Shown here piece after piece: positions 5,069-13,213 of a DNA stretch of 26,054 nt. Made by a program: the position numbers and the translations under genes. Positions within the stretch are counted from its first letter, which is position 1. Each line of letters starts with the position of its first letter. Under the pieces are notes generated by a model. It was not told the origin of the DNA. It did not search any database and saw nothing but the letters and a program-made list of their open reading frames with translations. The stretch is from a virus, in IMG/VR virus record IMGVR_UViG_3300005589_000094, positions 1-26,054 of that record; one strand, 5' to 3'.

Positions 5069-5263
5069 GTGAGTAAACATATACTAACAGTAAAAGAGTT
5101 TATAGAAGAACTAAAGAAACTGGATCAAGACGCGCCGATTGTGATGCATGACGAGGATTTTGGCAATATGTATCCGCAAATATACGAAGAGATGTATAAA
5201 GTAACTGGTGTCTATGAGTTGTACAAAGAGCATTATTGGGAGGGGTTGGTTGTGAGTGAGTAA
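5069..5263 (+). CDS. Small 'LTVKEFIEEL'-type phage protein
   Basis: This 64-residue protein begins MSKHILTVKEFIEELKKLDQ and continues DAPIVMHDEDFGN. The opening matches the small alpha/beta pattern seen in the gene at 3221, a common motif of short phage proteins with unknown role. It is acidic overall. GTG 5069 is chosen because AAGGAGTG lies 8 bases upstream; nearby ATG codons lead to stops within four codons. Its end overlaps the small terminase start by eight bases, so it is probably cotranslated with the packaging genes. Confidence 0.65.
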   Translation: MSKHILTVKEFIEELKKLDQDAPIVMHDEDFGNMYPQIYEEMYKVTGVYELYKEHYWEGLVVSE

Positions 5264-5735
5264 GAAAGAAAAACATCCAGGTGGTGCGCCACCAATGTAT
5301 AAGAAGCCAGAAGAAATGAAAAAGAAAATTGATGCATACTTTAAAGAGTGCGAAGGTCAAACAGTATTAGACAAAGAAGGCAACCCAGTTATTAATAGGT
5401 TTGGTAAAGTGGTAAAAGAAAATGAAAAACCGCCAACTATTACGGGATTGGCTTTATCGCTTGGATTTACTAGCAGACAGGCACTTTTAAATTATCAAGC
5501 GAAAGATCAGTTCATTGACACGGTTACACGCGCTAAGTCTAAAGTTGAGGAATATGCAGAGGGTATGTTGTTCACAAATGTGTCAAATGGCGCAAGGTTT
5601 AATTTGACAAACAACTTTAAAGGTTGGAAAGAGAAGCAAGAAATTGAACAAACTACAGTAGATGCGACAAATGATCTTACACCGGAGGAAAGAAGAAAGA
5701 GAATAAGCGAATTAGAATCCAAATTAAACGAATAA
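5256..5735 (+). CDS. terS: Terminase small subunit
   Basis: This 159-residue protein is the DNA-recognition subunit of the packaging motor; it would bind the packaging start site and hand DNA to the large subunit. The sequence has the typical order. A basic Gly/Pro N-terminus (KHPGGAPPMYKKPEEM) resembles the 'GRP..y' start of this group. A DNA-binding helix-turn-helix segment follows (ITGLALSLGFTSRQALLNYQ, about 62-81). Then come a helical oligomerisation part and the conserved end 'NGARFNLTNNFKGWKEKQE' (about 110-128). The closest group I recall is the gp3/GP3_package-like small terminases. GTG 5256 follows GGGAGGGG. It directly precedes the large subunit gene, as usual. Confidence 0.88.
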   Translation: MSKKEKHPGGAPPMYKKPEEMKKKIDAYFKECEGQTVLDKEGNPVINRFGKVVKENEKPPTITGLALSLGFTSRQALLNYQAKDQFIDTVTRAKSKVEEYAEGMLFTNVSNGARFNLTNNFKGWKEKQEIEQTTVDATNDLTPEERRKRISELESKLNE

Positions 5736-5747
5736 TTATGCAACAAG

Positions 5748-5756
5748 TGCTAAAAT
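5748..5756 (+). promoter_or_regulatory. Weak extended -10 element upstream of the large terminase
   Basis: TGC-TAAAAT (5748-5756) has the extended -10 form TGnTAnAAT-like and sits in the 52-base gap between the two terminase genes. There is no -35 box at the right distance. An AT-rich 6-bp inverted repeat (5754-5759 / 5766-5771) overlaps the expected start. This is a possible internal promoter only. Confidence 0.25.
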
Positions 5757-5787
5757 ATACGGCGATATATTAAAAGGTGGTGAATAA

Positions 5788-7251
5788 ATGCTGAATAACC
5801 AAGAAGAAAAGGAATTGTTAGAACTTCTTGAAGCTGAATACAAAGACAGGGCCACTAAAAGTTACGCTTCGTATGTCGAGTACACTAATGATAATTATAT
5901 AAAGTTACCACATTCAACCCTATTAACTGATAAAATCGACAAGATGATTAGTAATAGGGATTTGATGTTAAAAGGGGAATTGGAACCAGCTAAGCAGTAT
6001 CTGATGGTTTCTATGCCGCCAAGGCACGGTAAATCAATGACGATATCCGAGACTTTGCCATCTTACTTTTGCGCAAGAGAGCCTAACGCTAAAGTGATAA
6101 TGACAGCTTATAGTATAGATTTAGCAAATAACTTTGCAAGGTCTAACGCGAACAAGTTAAAAGTGCATGATATATTTGGCGTTACGGTAGAATCGAATAA
6201 TCAAAATTTTACAAGGTTGTCAAACGGTTCGGTTATCCGTAAAGCTGGTATATTGGGTGGTATTACAGGGTTTGGTGCTAACTTATTGATTATAGACGAC
6301 CCTATTAAAACGGCAGAAGAAGCCAATTCAGAGACGACGAGGGAAAAAATATGGCAAGAATGGGTATCGTCACTAAGTACAAGGATAGAGCCGCCGGCGA
6401 TTGTTATTGTGATTATGACAAGGTGGCACGAAGATGATCTAATAGGCAGACTTCTAAATCCCGAGCATGGCAACCCATACCCATGGGACATTGTTAACTT
6501 ACCATTAGAAGCAGAAGAGCACGATTTATTGGGCAGAGCTATAGGTGTACCGCTTTGGCCAGATAGATACGGTTATGATTTTATAGAAGAACGAAAGCAG
6601 TATCCGCGCGACTTCAACGCACTTTACCAGGGTAGGCCAACGGCAGCAGAAGGTAACTTGATAAAAAGGGAATGGTTTGAAAACCCTGGCAATTGGTATA
6701 TCAAAACTCAGGATAAAATTTCAGAAATGGTTAGCGTTTGTTTATCTGTAGACGCAACTTTTAAAGATACAGCTAAAAGTGATAAAGTGGCTATTCATGT
6801 GTGGGGAAAAATAGGAATAGATTTTTATTTGATCGATGTAATGACAGGCAGATACGATTTTTTAACCACATTACAAGCGATAAGAACTATGAGGCAAAGG
6901 TATAATATAGGCTTTATATTCATAGAGGATAAGGCAAATGGTTCAGCTATAATAAACACTTTGTCACGAGAGATAACTGGAATAGTACCTGTAAACCCAT
7001 TAGGCGGAAAAGAATCAAGAGTTCAATCGGTGTTGCCTTATTTAGCTGGTGGAAATGTAAAGGTGCCACGTGAAGAGTTTACTGGGCATGTGCTAGAAGA
7101 ATGGTATGCGTTTCCTAATGGTGCGAATGATGATAACGTTGACGCAATGACGCAAGCTATAAGTCAAATGGTATATTACTTTGGCGAAAAGGTAGATGTA
7201 AAACCGCGCGCAGAAGATAACTACATTAACACTATGATGAATTGGAGGTAA
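5788..7251 (+). CDS. terL: Terminase large subunit (packaging ATPase and nuclease)
   Basis: This 487-residue protein powers DNA translocation into the procapsid and cuts the concatemer. Motifs are in the expected order. Walker A is PPRHGKS at 77-83. Walker B is LLIIDDP at 166-172. The coupling-type motif MTRWHEDDLIG lies at 210-220, typical of this terminase group. The RNase H-like nuclease has its first acidic motif at VDATFK (321-326), a second at FIEDKANG (378-385), and the last at DDNVDA (448-453). All catalytic acidic residues appear intact and length is normal. The C-terminal half resembles the 'phage uncharacterised protein C-terminal' large-terminase family (psiM2 ORF9 type). An AAGGTGG ribosome site precedes ATG 5788. 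Confidence 0.95.
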   Translation: MLNNQEEKELLELLEAEYKDRATKSYASYVEYTNDNYIKLPHSTLLTDKIDKMISNRDLMLKGELEPAKQYLMVSMPPRHGKSMTISETLPSYFCAREPNAKVIMTAYSIDLANNFARSNANKLKVHDIFGVTVESNNQNFTRLSNGSVIRKAGILGGITGFGANLLIIDDPIKTAEEANSETTREKIWQEWVSSLSTRIEPPAIVIVIMTRWHEDDLIGRLLNPEHGNPYPWDIVNLPLEAEEHDLLGRAIGVPLWPDRYGYDFIEERKQYPRDFNALYQGRPTAAEGNLIKREWFENPGNWYIKTQDKISEMVSVCLSVDATFKDTAKSDKVAIHVWGKIGIDFYLIDVMTGRYDFLTTLQAIRTMRQRYNIGFIFIEDKANGSAIINTLSREITGIVPVNPLGGKESRVQSVLPYLAGGNVKVPREEFTGHVLEEWYAFPNGANDDNVDAMTQAISQMVYYFGEKVDVKPRAEDNYINTMMNWR

Positions 7252-7254
7252 AGC

Positions 7255-7419
7255 ATGGAGTATATCTTACTTGTAACAAACATTTTATTGGTTGCTTATA
7301 TTTTGTACGACAAGAAAAAGCCATCTAAAGAAGTTGAGCAGAAAGAAGATCCGATGTTAAAACATTTGCAAACGATGATGGACTACGGAAAGAATCAAGC
7401 CTATAGGAGATCAGAATGA
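7255..7419 (+). CDS. Small N-anchored membrane protein between terminase and portal
   Basis: This 54-residue protein has a hydrophobic N-terminal helix (residues 2-18, EYILLVTNILLVAYILY) and a charged cytoplasmic tail (KKKPSKEVEQKEDPMLK). The ATG is preceded by GGAGG formed by the end of the terminase gene. Its stop overlaps the portal ATG (ATGA), so the portal is translationally coupled to it. The position between large terminase and portal is fixed in many phages, but I do not know a family. It could anchor the packaging machinery at the membrane or simply serve as a translation coupler; neither can be decided here. Confidence 0.7.
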   Translation: MEYILLVTNILLVAYILYDKKKPSKEVEQKEDPMLKHLQTMMDYGKNQAYRRSE

Positions 7420-9053
7420 TTAAAGAATATGAATTATATCAAAACGGAGTGGCTTATAACAATTCTTTAGAACCTTCTTTTTATGACGAGGTTGATTGTA
7501 ATTGGGATTTCGTCTACTCGAAGCAATGGCGTAACGCTAAGTTAGACTCTGACAAGCCAGCTCCAGTATTTAACTACTTAAATAGATTTGCTACGTTTTT
7601 CATAGCTTCAATTATGTCCAGTAACCCAAAGGTTAAATTTGCATCTGTTGTTGATGATGATACAGATGATACGGACGCTATTATTAACTCAGTATGGGAC
7701 GAATTTGCAGACAGAGTAAAGTTGTCACAAAAAGCGAGTGAAGCTTTATGGGATGGTTGCGTTACAGGTGACTACATCGGTCATATGATTTTTGATGTAG
7801 CAAAGAAACCTTACGACGGTAAATATGGCGGAACTGATGGACAGATTGATTTTGAGTTAGTGAGTCCTACTAATTTTTACATGGCTAACGCAAATACTAA
7901 TGACGTACAAGGACAAAAGTATATACAAGTTGTCGGGAGAGCTTTAGTTTCAGACTTAAAAGAAGAACAGAAAGAAGTCGGGGAACTTAATGAGGAGATA
8001 AGCGAAGATAATAATGACGATGAACAAATTGGTCATTATGGTGAACTTGAAATGGAGGGCGAAGATAGCAAGAAAGCGACATATGTTATCACTTACAGAA
8101 AGAAAGATGGCAAGGTGTACGCAACTAAATGTACTGAGTCAGCCTACGTATATAAAAATATAGATACTGGTTGTACTATGTACCCTGTATCGCTAGGTAA
8201 TTGGATACAAAGGCGAAACACATATCATGGGCATAACTTTGTTACAGGTTTGGTTGATACACAGATATTTATAAACAAAGCTTTTTCGGCTGCTATGTAT
8301 CACGCTATGCTACAATCTTTCCCGAAATTCGTTTACAACCCTAGCTTGATCGCTGGTTATGACCCAAGAGTTACGGCGCAATACGGTGTTAATTTAGGGC
8401 CTGGTCAAAGCATAAATGATGTTGCTGGATACATTGCTCCGGCTAATATGAGTGGTGATTTGATGAACATGGTAGAACTAGCCAAGACGTACATGCAAGA
8501 AGCCGTAGGTGCTAATGATGCTTTACTTGGAAATGTTAATCCAGAACAAGCTAGTGGCACATCTATAGCTACAGCATCAAAACAAGCCGGTATACCTTTG
8601 GAGATACCAATGCAAAACATGTATAATTGGTATGAGGATTTGGGGCGTATCTTCTTAGATATGATCGCGTATAAGTTTGGTACAAGACCTGTAGCTATCA
8701 CGGATGGCGATAATGCAGAAATGCAGATGTATGACTTTGACCAACTTCAAGAAATGTATAAAACACCAAAAGTTGACGTAGGACCATCTTCTTATTGGTC
8801 AGAACTTGCAGAAATACAAACACTTGATAATTTACTAGAACGTGAACAAATAGACTTTATAGAGTACCTAGACAGGTTGCCAGAAGGGTTTGTTCGTAAT
8901 AAGAATGGATTGATAAAAAAACGCAAAGAACTGCAAGAAAAAGAATCTATAAGACAACAAGAATTAGCCGCTTTAACACCAGAAGCGCAAAATCAATATC
9001 TAAGCATGAAACCAGAACAACAAGAAATGATGATGAATGCTACAGGAATTTGA
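7416..9053 (+). CDS. Portal protein
   Basis: This 545-residue protein is the ring at the capsid vertex through which DNA enters and leaves. The gene lies between large terminase and scaffold, the normal portal position. The N-terminal region has an aromatic segment (NWDFVYSKQW, about 29-38) followed by the helical APVFNYLNRFATFFIASIMS and SNPKVKF, as in short-tailed-phage portals. An acidic insertion at about 180-218 likely forms a surface loop. Near the C-terminus there is the portal-like motif ANDALLGNVNPEQASGTSIA (about 368-387), then a long helical, Gln/Glu-rich tail that could form the barrel. The TGA stop overlaps the TTGACA -35 box of the scaffold promoter. Confidence 0.88.
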   Translation: MIKEYELYQNGVAYNNSLEPSFYDEVDCNWDFVYSKQWRNAKLDSDKPAPVFNYLNRFATFFIASIMSSNPKVKFASVVDDDTDDTDAIINSVWDEFADRVKLSQKASEALWDGCVTGDYIGHMIFDVAKKPYDGKYGGTDGQIDFELVSPTNFYMANANTNDVQGQKYIQVVGRALVSDLKEEQKEVGELNEEISEDNNDDEQIGHYGELEMEGEDSKKATYVITYRKKDGKVYATKCTESAYVYKNIDTGCTMYPVSLGNWIQRRNTYHGHNFVTGLVDTQIFINKAFSAAMYHAMLQSFPKFVYNPSLIAGYDPRVTAQYGVNLGPGQSINDVAGYIAPANMSGDLMNMVELAKTYMQEAVGANDALLGNVNPEQASGTSIATASKQAGIPLEIPMQNMYNWYEDLGRIFLDMIAYKFGTRPVAITDGDNAEMQMYDFDQLQEMYKTPKVDVGPSSYWSELAEIQTLDNLLEREQIDFIEYLDRLPEGFVRNKNGLIKKRKELQEKESIRQQELAALTPEAQNQYLSMKPEQQEMMMNATGI

Positions 9054-9078
9054 CAATGTGCAAAATATTTTGCATAAT
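9050..9078 (+). promoter_or_regulatory. Near-consensus promoter for the scaffold-capsid unit
   Basis: A perfect TTGACA -35 box (9050-9055, overlapping the portal stop codon) and CATAAT (9073-9078) are 17 bases apart. The scaffold ATG is at 9119, leaving a roughly 34-base leader with AAGGAGGA (9103-9110). The spacer is filled by a 16-bp palindrome. Confidence 0.7.
9059..9074. promoter_or_regulatory. Perfect 16-bp palindrome between -35 and -10, candidate operator
   Basis: TGCAAAATATTTTGCA is its own reverse complement and fills the spacer of the promoter at 9050-9078, touching the first bases of the -10 box. A bound regulator would block polymerase. It is not followed by a T-run, so it is not a terminator. 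Confidence 0.55.
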
Positions 9079-9118
9079 ATATGTATAAGGGCAGCCATAC
9101 CCAAGGAGGAATAAATAT

Positions 9119-9919
9119 ATGAACGAGTTCACAGCCAATGAACAAGTTGAAGTAACGCCAGACGAATTCTTTGACGATGTACCTGAATCGACGGACGAAG
9201 GAACAGAAGAAGAAACGTCGCCCAAAGAAACAACTGAGGAATCAAAGGAAGAATCGACGGACGAAACCGATGAATCTGAAGTGGTAACTGAGGAAGAAGT
9301 AGCAAGAAACATTGCTGACTTAGAGTTTAAGTTTCTAAAAGAAAAAGGTAAAGTCGGAGATATGAGCGACAACGAAATTGTTGAAGCTATTGAAATCGGC
9401 AAGAATGCACAAAGATTCAGAGATAAGTATAATGAGTCTAGTGAAAAGTTAAATCGACTAGCCACTATCGGCGACAAGTTAGGATATGATGGATTAGAAG
9501 GACTATCTGAAGCGTTGTTGACCGTGATGGCAAAAAACATATCGGAAGAACAAAACAGGAACGAACAGGACGTTATAAAGGAGTTCAACGAAGGTTATAA
9601 ATCTCGAGAACAAAGAATGATTGATTCATTTGTTGAAAAATTCCCTGACGTTAAAATCGAAGATGTACCTGAGTCTGTCTTACAATCTTATCAATTAGAC
9701 GGTAAAGACCTTTCCACTTCATACGCTGAACATCTAACCAATCAAAAGGTAAGTGAAAAAGATGCAGAGGTTGAAGGTTTAAAACAAGAGATTGAGAAAT
9801 TACAACAACAGTTGTCTATAGATAAAACAAACAACAATAATAAAAAAACATCAGTTGTTAAAAAGACTCAAGGTGGTGACGATAGCGTTAAAGACGATTT
9901 CCTGGGAGAGTTCCTTTAA
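9119..9919 (+). CDS. Capsid scaffolding protein
   Basis: This 266-residue protein lies between portal and major capsid protein and has the usual make-up of a scaffold. It has a very acidic, Ser/Thr/Glu-rich disordered N-terminus (residues 1-60, with repeated E-S-T-D-E blocks), a helical middle, and a coiled coil near the end (VEGLKQEIEKLQQQLSIDKT, about 221-240). The Lys-rich linker continues into the short ending DDFLGEFL, and such C-terminal segments commonly contact coat protein. The role is to guide assembly of coat subunits into the procapsid and then leave; no protease motif is present. The gene has its own promoter and a strong ribosome site (AAGGAGGA, 8-base spacing), consistent with high expression. 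Confidence 0.85.
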   Translation: MNEFTANEQVEVTPDEFFDDVPESTDEGTEEETSPKETTEESKEESTDETDESEVVTEEEVARNIADLEFKFLKEKGKVGDMSDNEIVEAIEIGKNAQRFRDKYNESSEKLNRLATIGDKLGYDGLEGLSEALLTVMAKNISEEQNRNEQDVIKEFNEGYKSREQRMIDSFVEKFPDVKIEDVPESVLQSYQLDGKDLSTSYAEHLTNQKVSEKDAEVEGLKQEIEKLQQQLSIDKTNNNNKKTSVVKKTQGGDDSVKDDFLGEFL

Positions 9920-9935
9920 AAAAGGAGATTAAAAC

Positions 9936-10763
9936 ATGGCTATTAATTACGCAGCGAAGTATGGTAAAAAAATTGATCAACGTTTTGAATTGGGTTCACT
10001 TGCTAAGTCAGCGTTTGGGGCTAAATTTGATTTTATAGGCGTTAACACGGCTAAGCTATACACACTAACTTCACAGGTGTTAGGTGACTATACTAGAACT
10101 GGTACAAGTCGTTACGGAACGGTTAACGAAGTTCAAGACACTGTGGCAGAGTATACAATTACAAAAGATAGATCATTTACTTCAAGCATTGATAAAGGTA
10201 ACTATTTACAACAAAACCTTGTGAAAACAGTTGGTGCATACACAAAAATTCAAATGGACGAACAATACATTCCCGAGGTAGATACTTACGCGTTTGGTGT
10301 TTTGCTTGCATCTGCAACAACTGCAACACATGTTAAAACAGCAGCATTGACAAACGCTAACGTTTACGAAAAATTCCTTGATTTGCAAGAATTGCTTGAC
10401 GAGGACAAAGTACCAATGAAGGGTAGAATTGCATATCTTACACCTTCAACTTGTAACTTAATTAAAAGAGACGACACATTTGTAAAGGCGTCAGACATGG
10501 CCCAGAAAATGTTGATTAACGGTCAAATTGGTGAAATTGACGGTGTAAAAATTGTTAAAGTTCCATCGGTTCTATTCCCAGCGAATACAGCTATGATCTT
10601 AACACACCCATCAGCTAACGGTATGCCACAACAACTGTCTGACCTTAAAACGCACGAAGATGCACCTGGTATCTCTGGCGCTCTACTTGAAGGCCGTTGG
10701 ATTTACGATTGCTTCACGTTTGCCCAAAAGGTGAATGCGTGTGCAGCTCACAAAACAGCGTAG
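9936..10763 (+). CDS. Major capsid protein
   Basis: This 275-residue protein follows the scaffold, has an AAAGGAG ribosome site and starts MAINYAAKYGKKIDQRFELG. That start is the typical opening of a family of coat proteins in Gram-positive phages. Features consistent with an HK97-like fold include an N-arm, a beta-rich E-loop region (RYGTVNEVQDTVAEYTITKD, about 59-78), a spine helix (NLVKTVGAYTKIQMDEQYIP), and a P/A-domain segment (RIAYLTPSTCNLIKRDD). Length is at the short end for HK97-type coats and no separate delta domain is visible, in keeping with a separate scaffold gene. Ala/Thr/Val composition and careful codon use fit a highly expressed structural protein. I infer the fold from sequence pattern and position. 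Confidence 0.88.
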   Translation: MAINYAAKYGKKIDQRFELGSLAKSAFGAKFDFIGVNTAKLYTLTSQVLGDYTRTGTSRYGTVNEVQDTVAEYTITKDRSFTSSIDKGNYLQQNLVKTVGAYTKIQMDEQYIPEVDTYAFGVLLASATTATHVKTAALTNANVYEKFLDLQELLDEDKVPMKGRIAYLTPSTCNLIKRDDTFVKASDMAQKMLINGQIGEIDGVKIVKVPSVLFPANTAMILTHPSANGMPQQLSDLKTHEDAPGISGALLEGRWIYDCFTFAQKVNACAAHKTA

Positions 10764-10772
10764 GAGGTTAAT

Positions 10773-10880
10773 ATGGTTAAAGTGAAAAAAGGCGAATATG
10801 TGCATGAGGTGCATGAAAATTGTGTATCTGCATTTATTAGAGCCGGTTTTGAAGTTGTAAAAGAAACTAAAAAGAAATAA
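10773..10880 (+). CDS. Small protein after the major capsid gene
   Basis: This 35-residue protein reads MVKVKKGEYVHEVHENCVSA, then FIRAGFEVVKETKKK. It begins 9 bases after the capsid stop, using the fused TAGGAGG stop/ribosome site. The beta-alpha-beta character (a basic strand, a short helix, FEVVKE) and its position resemble small Rho-N-like or head-associated proteins found after coat genes in Gram-positive phages. No specific function is known. It is the last gene before a strong terminator, so it shares the scaffold-capsid transcription unit. Confidence 0.7.
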   Translation: MVKVKKGEYVHEVHENCVSAFIRAGFEVVKETKKK

Positions 10881-10890
10881 AGTCCAAGCC

Positions 10891-10927
10891 AAGGGCAACA
10901 TGACATATACGTTGTGTTGCCCTTTTT
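10891..10927 (+). terminator. Strong rho-independent terminator after the capsid unit
   Basis: AAGGGCAACA (10891-10900) pairs perfectly with TGTTGCCCTT (10915-10924) across a 14-base loop, and the run of T extends to 10927. The 10-bp stem plus T-run is a classical intrinsic terminator. The next gene starts 15 bases later without a visible promoter, so read-through must supply downstream genes. Confidence 0.85.
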
Positions 10928-10941
10928 AATAGGAGGTTACT

Positions 10942-11109
10942 ATGGTAGTACAAGGAGACAATGGATATAAAAAATTTTTAGCTACTGAGTTTACGCCGAG
11001 CGGTGTAGGAGTTACAACGTTATCAGATGCGGACAAAAAAGACTTAGTTTTAGTAGTGGATACAGCTACTTGGTACGTGTATTACAATGGCGAATGGTAC
11101 CCACAATAG
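10942..11109 (+). CDS. Small structural-region protein of unknown function
   Basis: This 55-residue protein, starting MVVQGDNGYKKFLATEFTPS, ends in an aromatic beta-hairpin (TWYVYYNGEWYPQ). It lies directly after the terminator with a perfect AGGAGG site. Ending on the fused TAGGAGG motif, it is tightly linked to the next gene. Short proteins with this 'W-Y-x-Y-x-N-G-x-W' ending occur among phage head or decoration proteins, but I cannot name a family. Confidence 0.65.
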   Translation: MVVQGDNGYKKFLATEFTPSGVGVTTLSDADKKDLVLVVDTATWYVYYNGEWYPQ

Positions 11110-11118
11110 GAGGTCGTT

Positions 11119-12477
11119 ATGGGCTTCAAAAACACAGGATTCCCACGATTCGGTTTTAATCCTATAGGGTTTACTACCGGTGGTGGTATAATACAATACT
11201 TAATTAAAAAATGCGGCCTACTCTCCTACTCAAAAGGTTCAACAGACGGAGTGCTGATTGACAAGGTAGGCAGCGGTAACCAAGTGGGTAGGGTGGCTGT
11301 ACCTGGCAATACACTTGCAACAGGCAGCGGTAACTATTTAGAGCTTGCTAGTGCTGCCAATGAGTCTATCACGTACGTAGATGGGCTAGGCAACGTGGTT
11401 AATACTACTTGGGACGCGAACGGTAGGTTTTTCACACCAGTTAACGGAGTAAGGGAGTTTGAAACTACAATAAGCGGTGACGTGTTCAAGCTAGACTTAA
11501 ACTCAAAAAATGGTGATGGTATATTTCAACTGTTTAGGGATGATGCAGACGTTGAAGCAAAACTTGCGCAACAGTTCCTAGCACCAGCCGAACCAGTGGT
11601 GAGAAACTATATTGTAACTAGTTTTCATGACGAAAAGGGATATATTGAAGCAGATGGAACGCAGACGTTTGACCAAGCTGGATTGATTACTATACCTATA
11701 GGTCAACTAATATTCCTTAACTCCCTAGGCATCCCACAGTGCTATGTGGGCGGAGTTAGACCATCACCTGATTATAGCGGTAGGATAGGTATTAATGAGA
11801 GGGTTGTTGATGGGGTTGTTGATAATGGTGTTGATTATGGGAAATGGGAAACATCTACGCCAGCGAACGTACTTATAAATTCTAATTCAGTAGAAATTAT
11901 AAGTAATGCAACGAATACATTCATAGGTATGATCTCTACTGGAATCACTAAAACATCTACTGTTTATACAGTTGTAATTGATGTAACGAAGACATTTAAT
12001 AGTGGTACGTTCGGATTACAATCTTCTGGCGTTGGCGGATTCGTTTCGTTTGACGGCACTTTGTTAGACCAACAAAGAAGAACTCTCACAACGGATTCTA
12101 CAATTACAAATGACGAATTAAAGTTCTTCATCAATGCCACTGTGCCAAATGGTGAAAGTGTTGAGTTTTCACACATTGGAACTTACGAAGGGGACTACGT
12201 AACAGAAACCCCACCACTACCAACATCTGGCGCAATAGTAGTCGGTAACTCTCTAATCCTGGAAGACGACTACAACCACATGCACATAGCAGACCAAGCA
12301 GAGATATGGATAGACCAAACAAGTCACTTGAACAAGGTTAAAGAGATCGCTACATTGTTAAGCATAGAAAATAACCAGTCGTTCTACAACTCAACAGAAC
12401 AATCATTCGGGTTTTACCAAACTGCATTAATCGAACCTTGCTTAAGCAAGGCAAAAAAATACCAATCAATACCATAG
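11119..12477 (+). CDS. Virion structural protein, possibly a surface or fibre component
   Basis: This 452-residue protein is rich in Gly, Thr, Asn and beta-type segments and has no catalytic motif I can see. It begins MGFKNTGFPRFGFNPIGFTT and continues with beta-rich sequence. A repetitive stretch of V-V-D-G-type residues lies at about 229-242. The middle part, from about 243 to 370 (TSTPANVLINSNSVEIISNA onward), resembles a carbohydrate-binding-like beta-sandwich linker seen in phage surface proteins, and a helical tail (QTSHLNKVKEIATLLSIENN) closes it. Being between capsid and connector genes, it could be a head decoration or head-fibre protein. That is inference. The TAGGAGG stop and ribosome fusion links it to the next gene. 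Confidence 0.65.
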   Translation: MGFKNTGFPRFGFNPIGFTTGGGIIQYLIKKCGLLSYSKGSTDGVLIDKVGSGNQVGRVAVPGNTLATGSGNYLELASAANESITYVDGLGNVVNTTWDANGRFFTPVNGVREFETTISGDVFKLDLNSKNGDGIFQLFRDDADVEAKLAQQFLAPAEPVVRNYIVTSFHDEKGYIEADGTQTFDQAGLITIPIGQLIFLNSLGIPQCYVGGVRPSPDYSGRIGINERVVDGVVDNGVDYGKWETSTPANVLINSNSVEIISNATNTFIGMISTGITKTSTVYTVVIDVTKTFNSGTFGLQSSGVGGFVSFDGTLLDQQRRTLTTDSTITNDELKFFINATVPNGESVEFSHIGTYEGDYVTETPPLPTSGAIVVGNSLILEDDYNHMHIADQAEIWIDQTSHLNKVKEIATLLSIENNQSFYNSTEQSFGFYQTALIEPCLSKAKKYQSIP

Positions 12478-12486
12478 GAGGATTCT

Positions 12487-12849
12487 ATGAGCGAGTATTT
12501 AATGGAATTTAAAACTAATAAACCATACATGGAAATGAACATTGCCGAAGGTTCTACAATACCTAACTATTTAGTTTATGTATGCCTAACAGATAAAGGG
12601 TTAACTAAAGATACTTTATTAGATGCAACATTGGGTGATCCAACTAAAACATATGCAGAATGTTTTTACACTACTACAATTAACGCAAAAGATTATTGCG
12701 CAGTTGGTAGGTGTCATATCAGTCCACTACCTGGACATAACCCAACAGGCAAATACGAACCACTAGACGATGCCGTATTCCTTTCTTGGTCTGCGTTCTT
12801 TGATTCTACTATGTTCTATGCCCCGGCAGACTTGCCAGAACCTGTGTAG
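12487..12849 (+). CDS. Structural-region protein of unknown function
   Basis: This 120-residue protein begins MSEYLMEFKTNKPYMEMNIA. It has beta-rich content, Cys at four places and a Pro/Gly-rich loop (HISPLPGHNPTGKYEPLDDA) near the C-terminus. Codon use and the ribosome site (fused TAGGAGG) match the neighbouring structural genes. It has no signal or membrane segment. It lies in the block between coat protein and connector where adaptors, stoppers and decoration proteins are found; nothing further can be stated. Confidence 0.65.
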   Translation: MSEYLMEFKTNKPYMEMNIAEGSTIPNYLVYVCLTDKGLTKDTLLDATLGDPTKTYAECFYTTTINAKDYCAVGRCHISPLPGHNPTGKYEPLDDAVFLSWSAFFDSTMFYAPADLPEPV

Positions 12850-12858
12850 GAGGTTTAT

Positions 12859-13203
12859 ATGCACTATGAACAATATTATCAAGTGGCTACCGTTGAAAAG
12901 TTCGCCGAGAACGGTGTAACGGCTGAGGAGTTATGCACATGTTCTCAAATTAAACAAGCCAACAAGGTATACAAAAAACTCAGAACTATTGACGATGAAT
13001 TAATAAAGCAAGCGTTAGATGCTAAAGTGGACGTTAAAAAGCTAACAGATTTCAGCGTCGCCACAAAAATGTATATACGTCACTTAGAGTTTTCTAATGG
13101 CAAAATGCAAAGAATGTGGTTAAAAGCTATAGTTTCAAATGATTTCTCGATGATACCTTTGAAATTTGATGAATTAAAGCAGATTTTAGCAAATGAACCG
13201 TAG
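12859..13203 (+). CDS. Structural-region helical protein of unknown function
   Basis: This 114-residue protein begins MHYEQYYQVATVEKFAENGV. The first 20 residues are followed by helices (TAEELCTCSQIKQANKVYKK, IDDELIKQALDAKVDVKKLT) and an aromatic C-terminal region ending LANEP. It resembles small head-to-tail accessory proteins in size, but I recognise no family. It follows the preceding gene with the same fused TAGGAGG stop and ribosome site, and precedes the next gene in the same way, so it is in the late structural operon. Confidence 0.65.
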   Translation: MHYEQYYQVATVEKFAENGVTAEELCTCSQIKQANKVYKKLRTIDDELIKQALDAKVDVKKLTDFSVATKMYIRHLEFSNGKMQRMWLKAIVSNDFSMIPLKFDELKQILANEP

Positions 13204-13213
13204 GAGGTGTTAA

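Noticed and set aside
9040-9588. 182-residue open frame on the minus strand, antisense to the scaffold gene
   Set aside because: It is a shadow of the Glu/Ser/Asp-rich scaffold coding sequence (yielding Ser-rich low-complexity residues on the opposite strand). It has no ribosome site, and all convincing genes are on the + strand.
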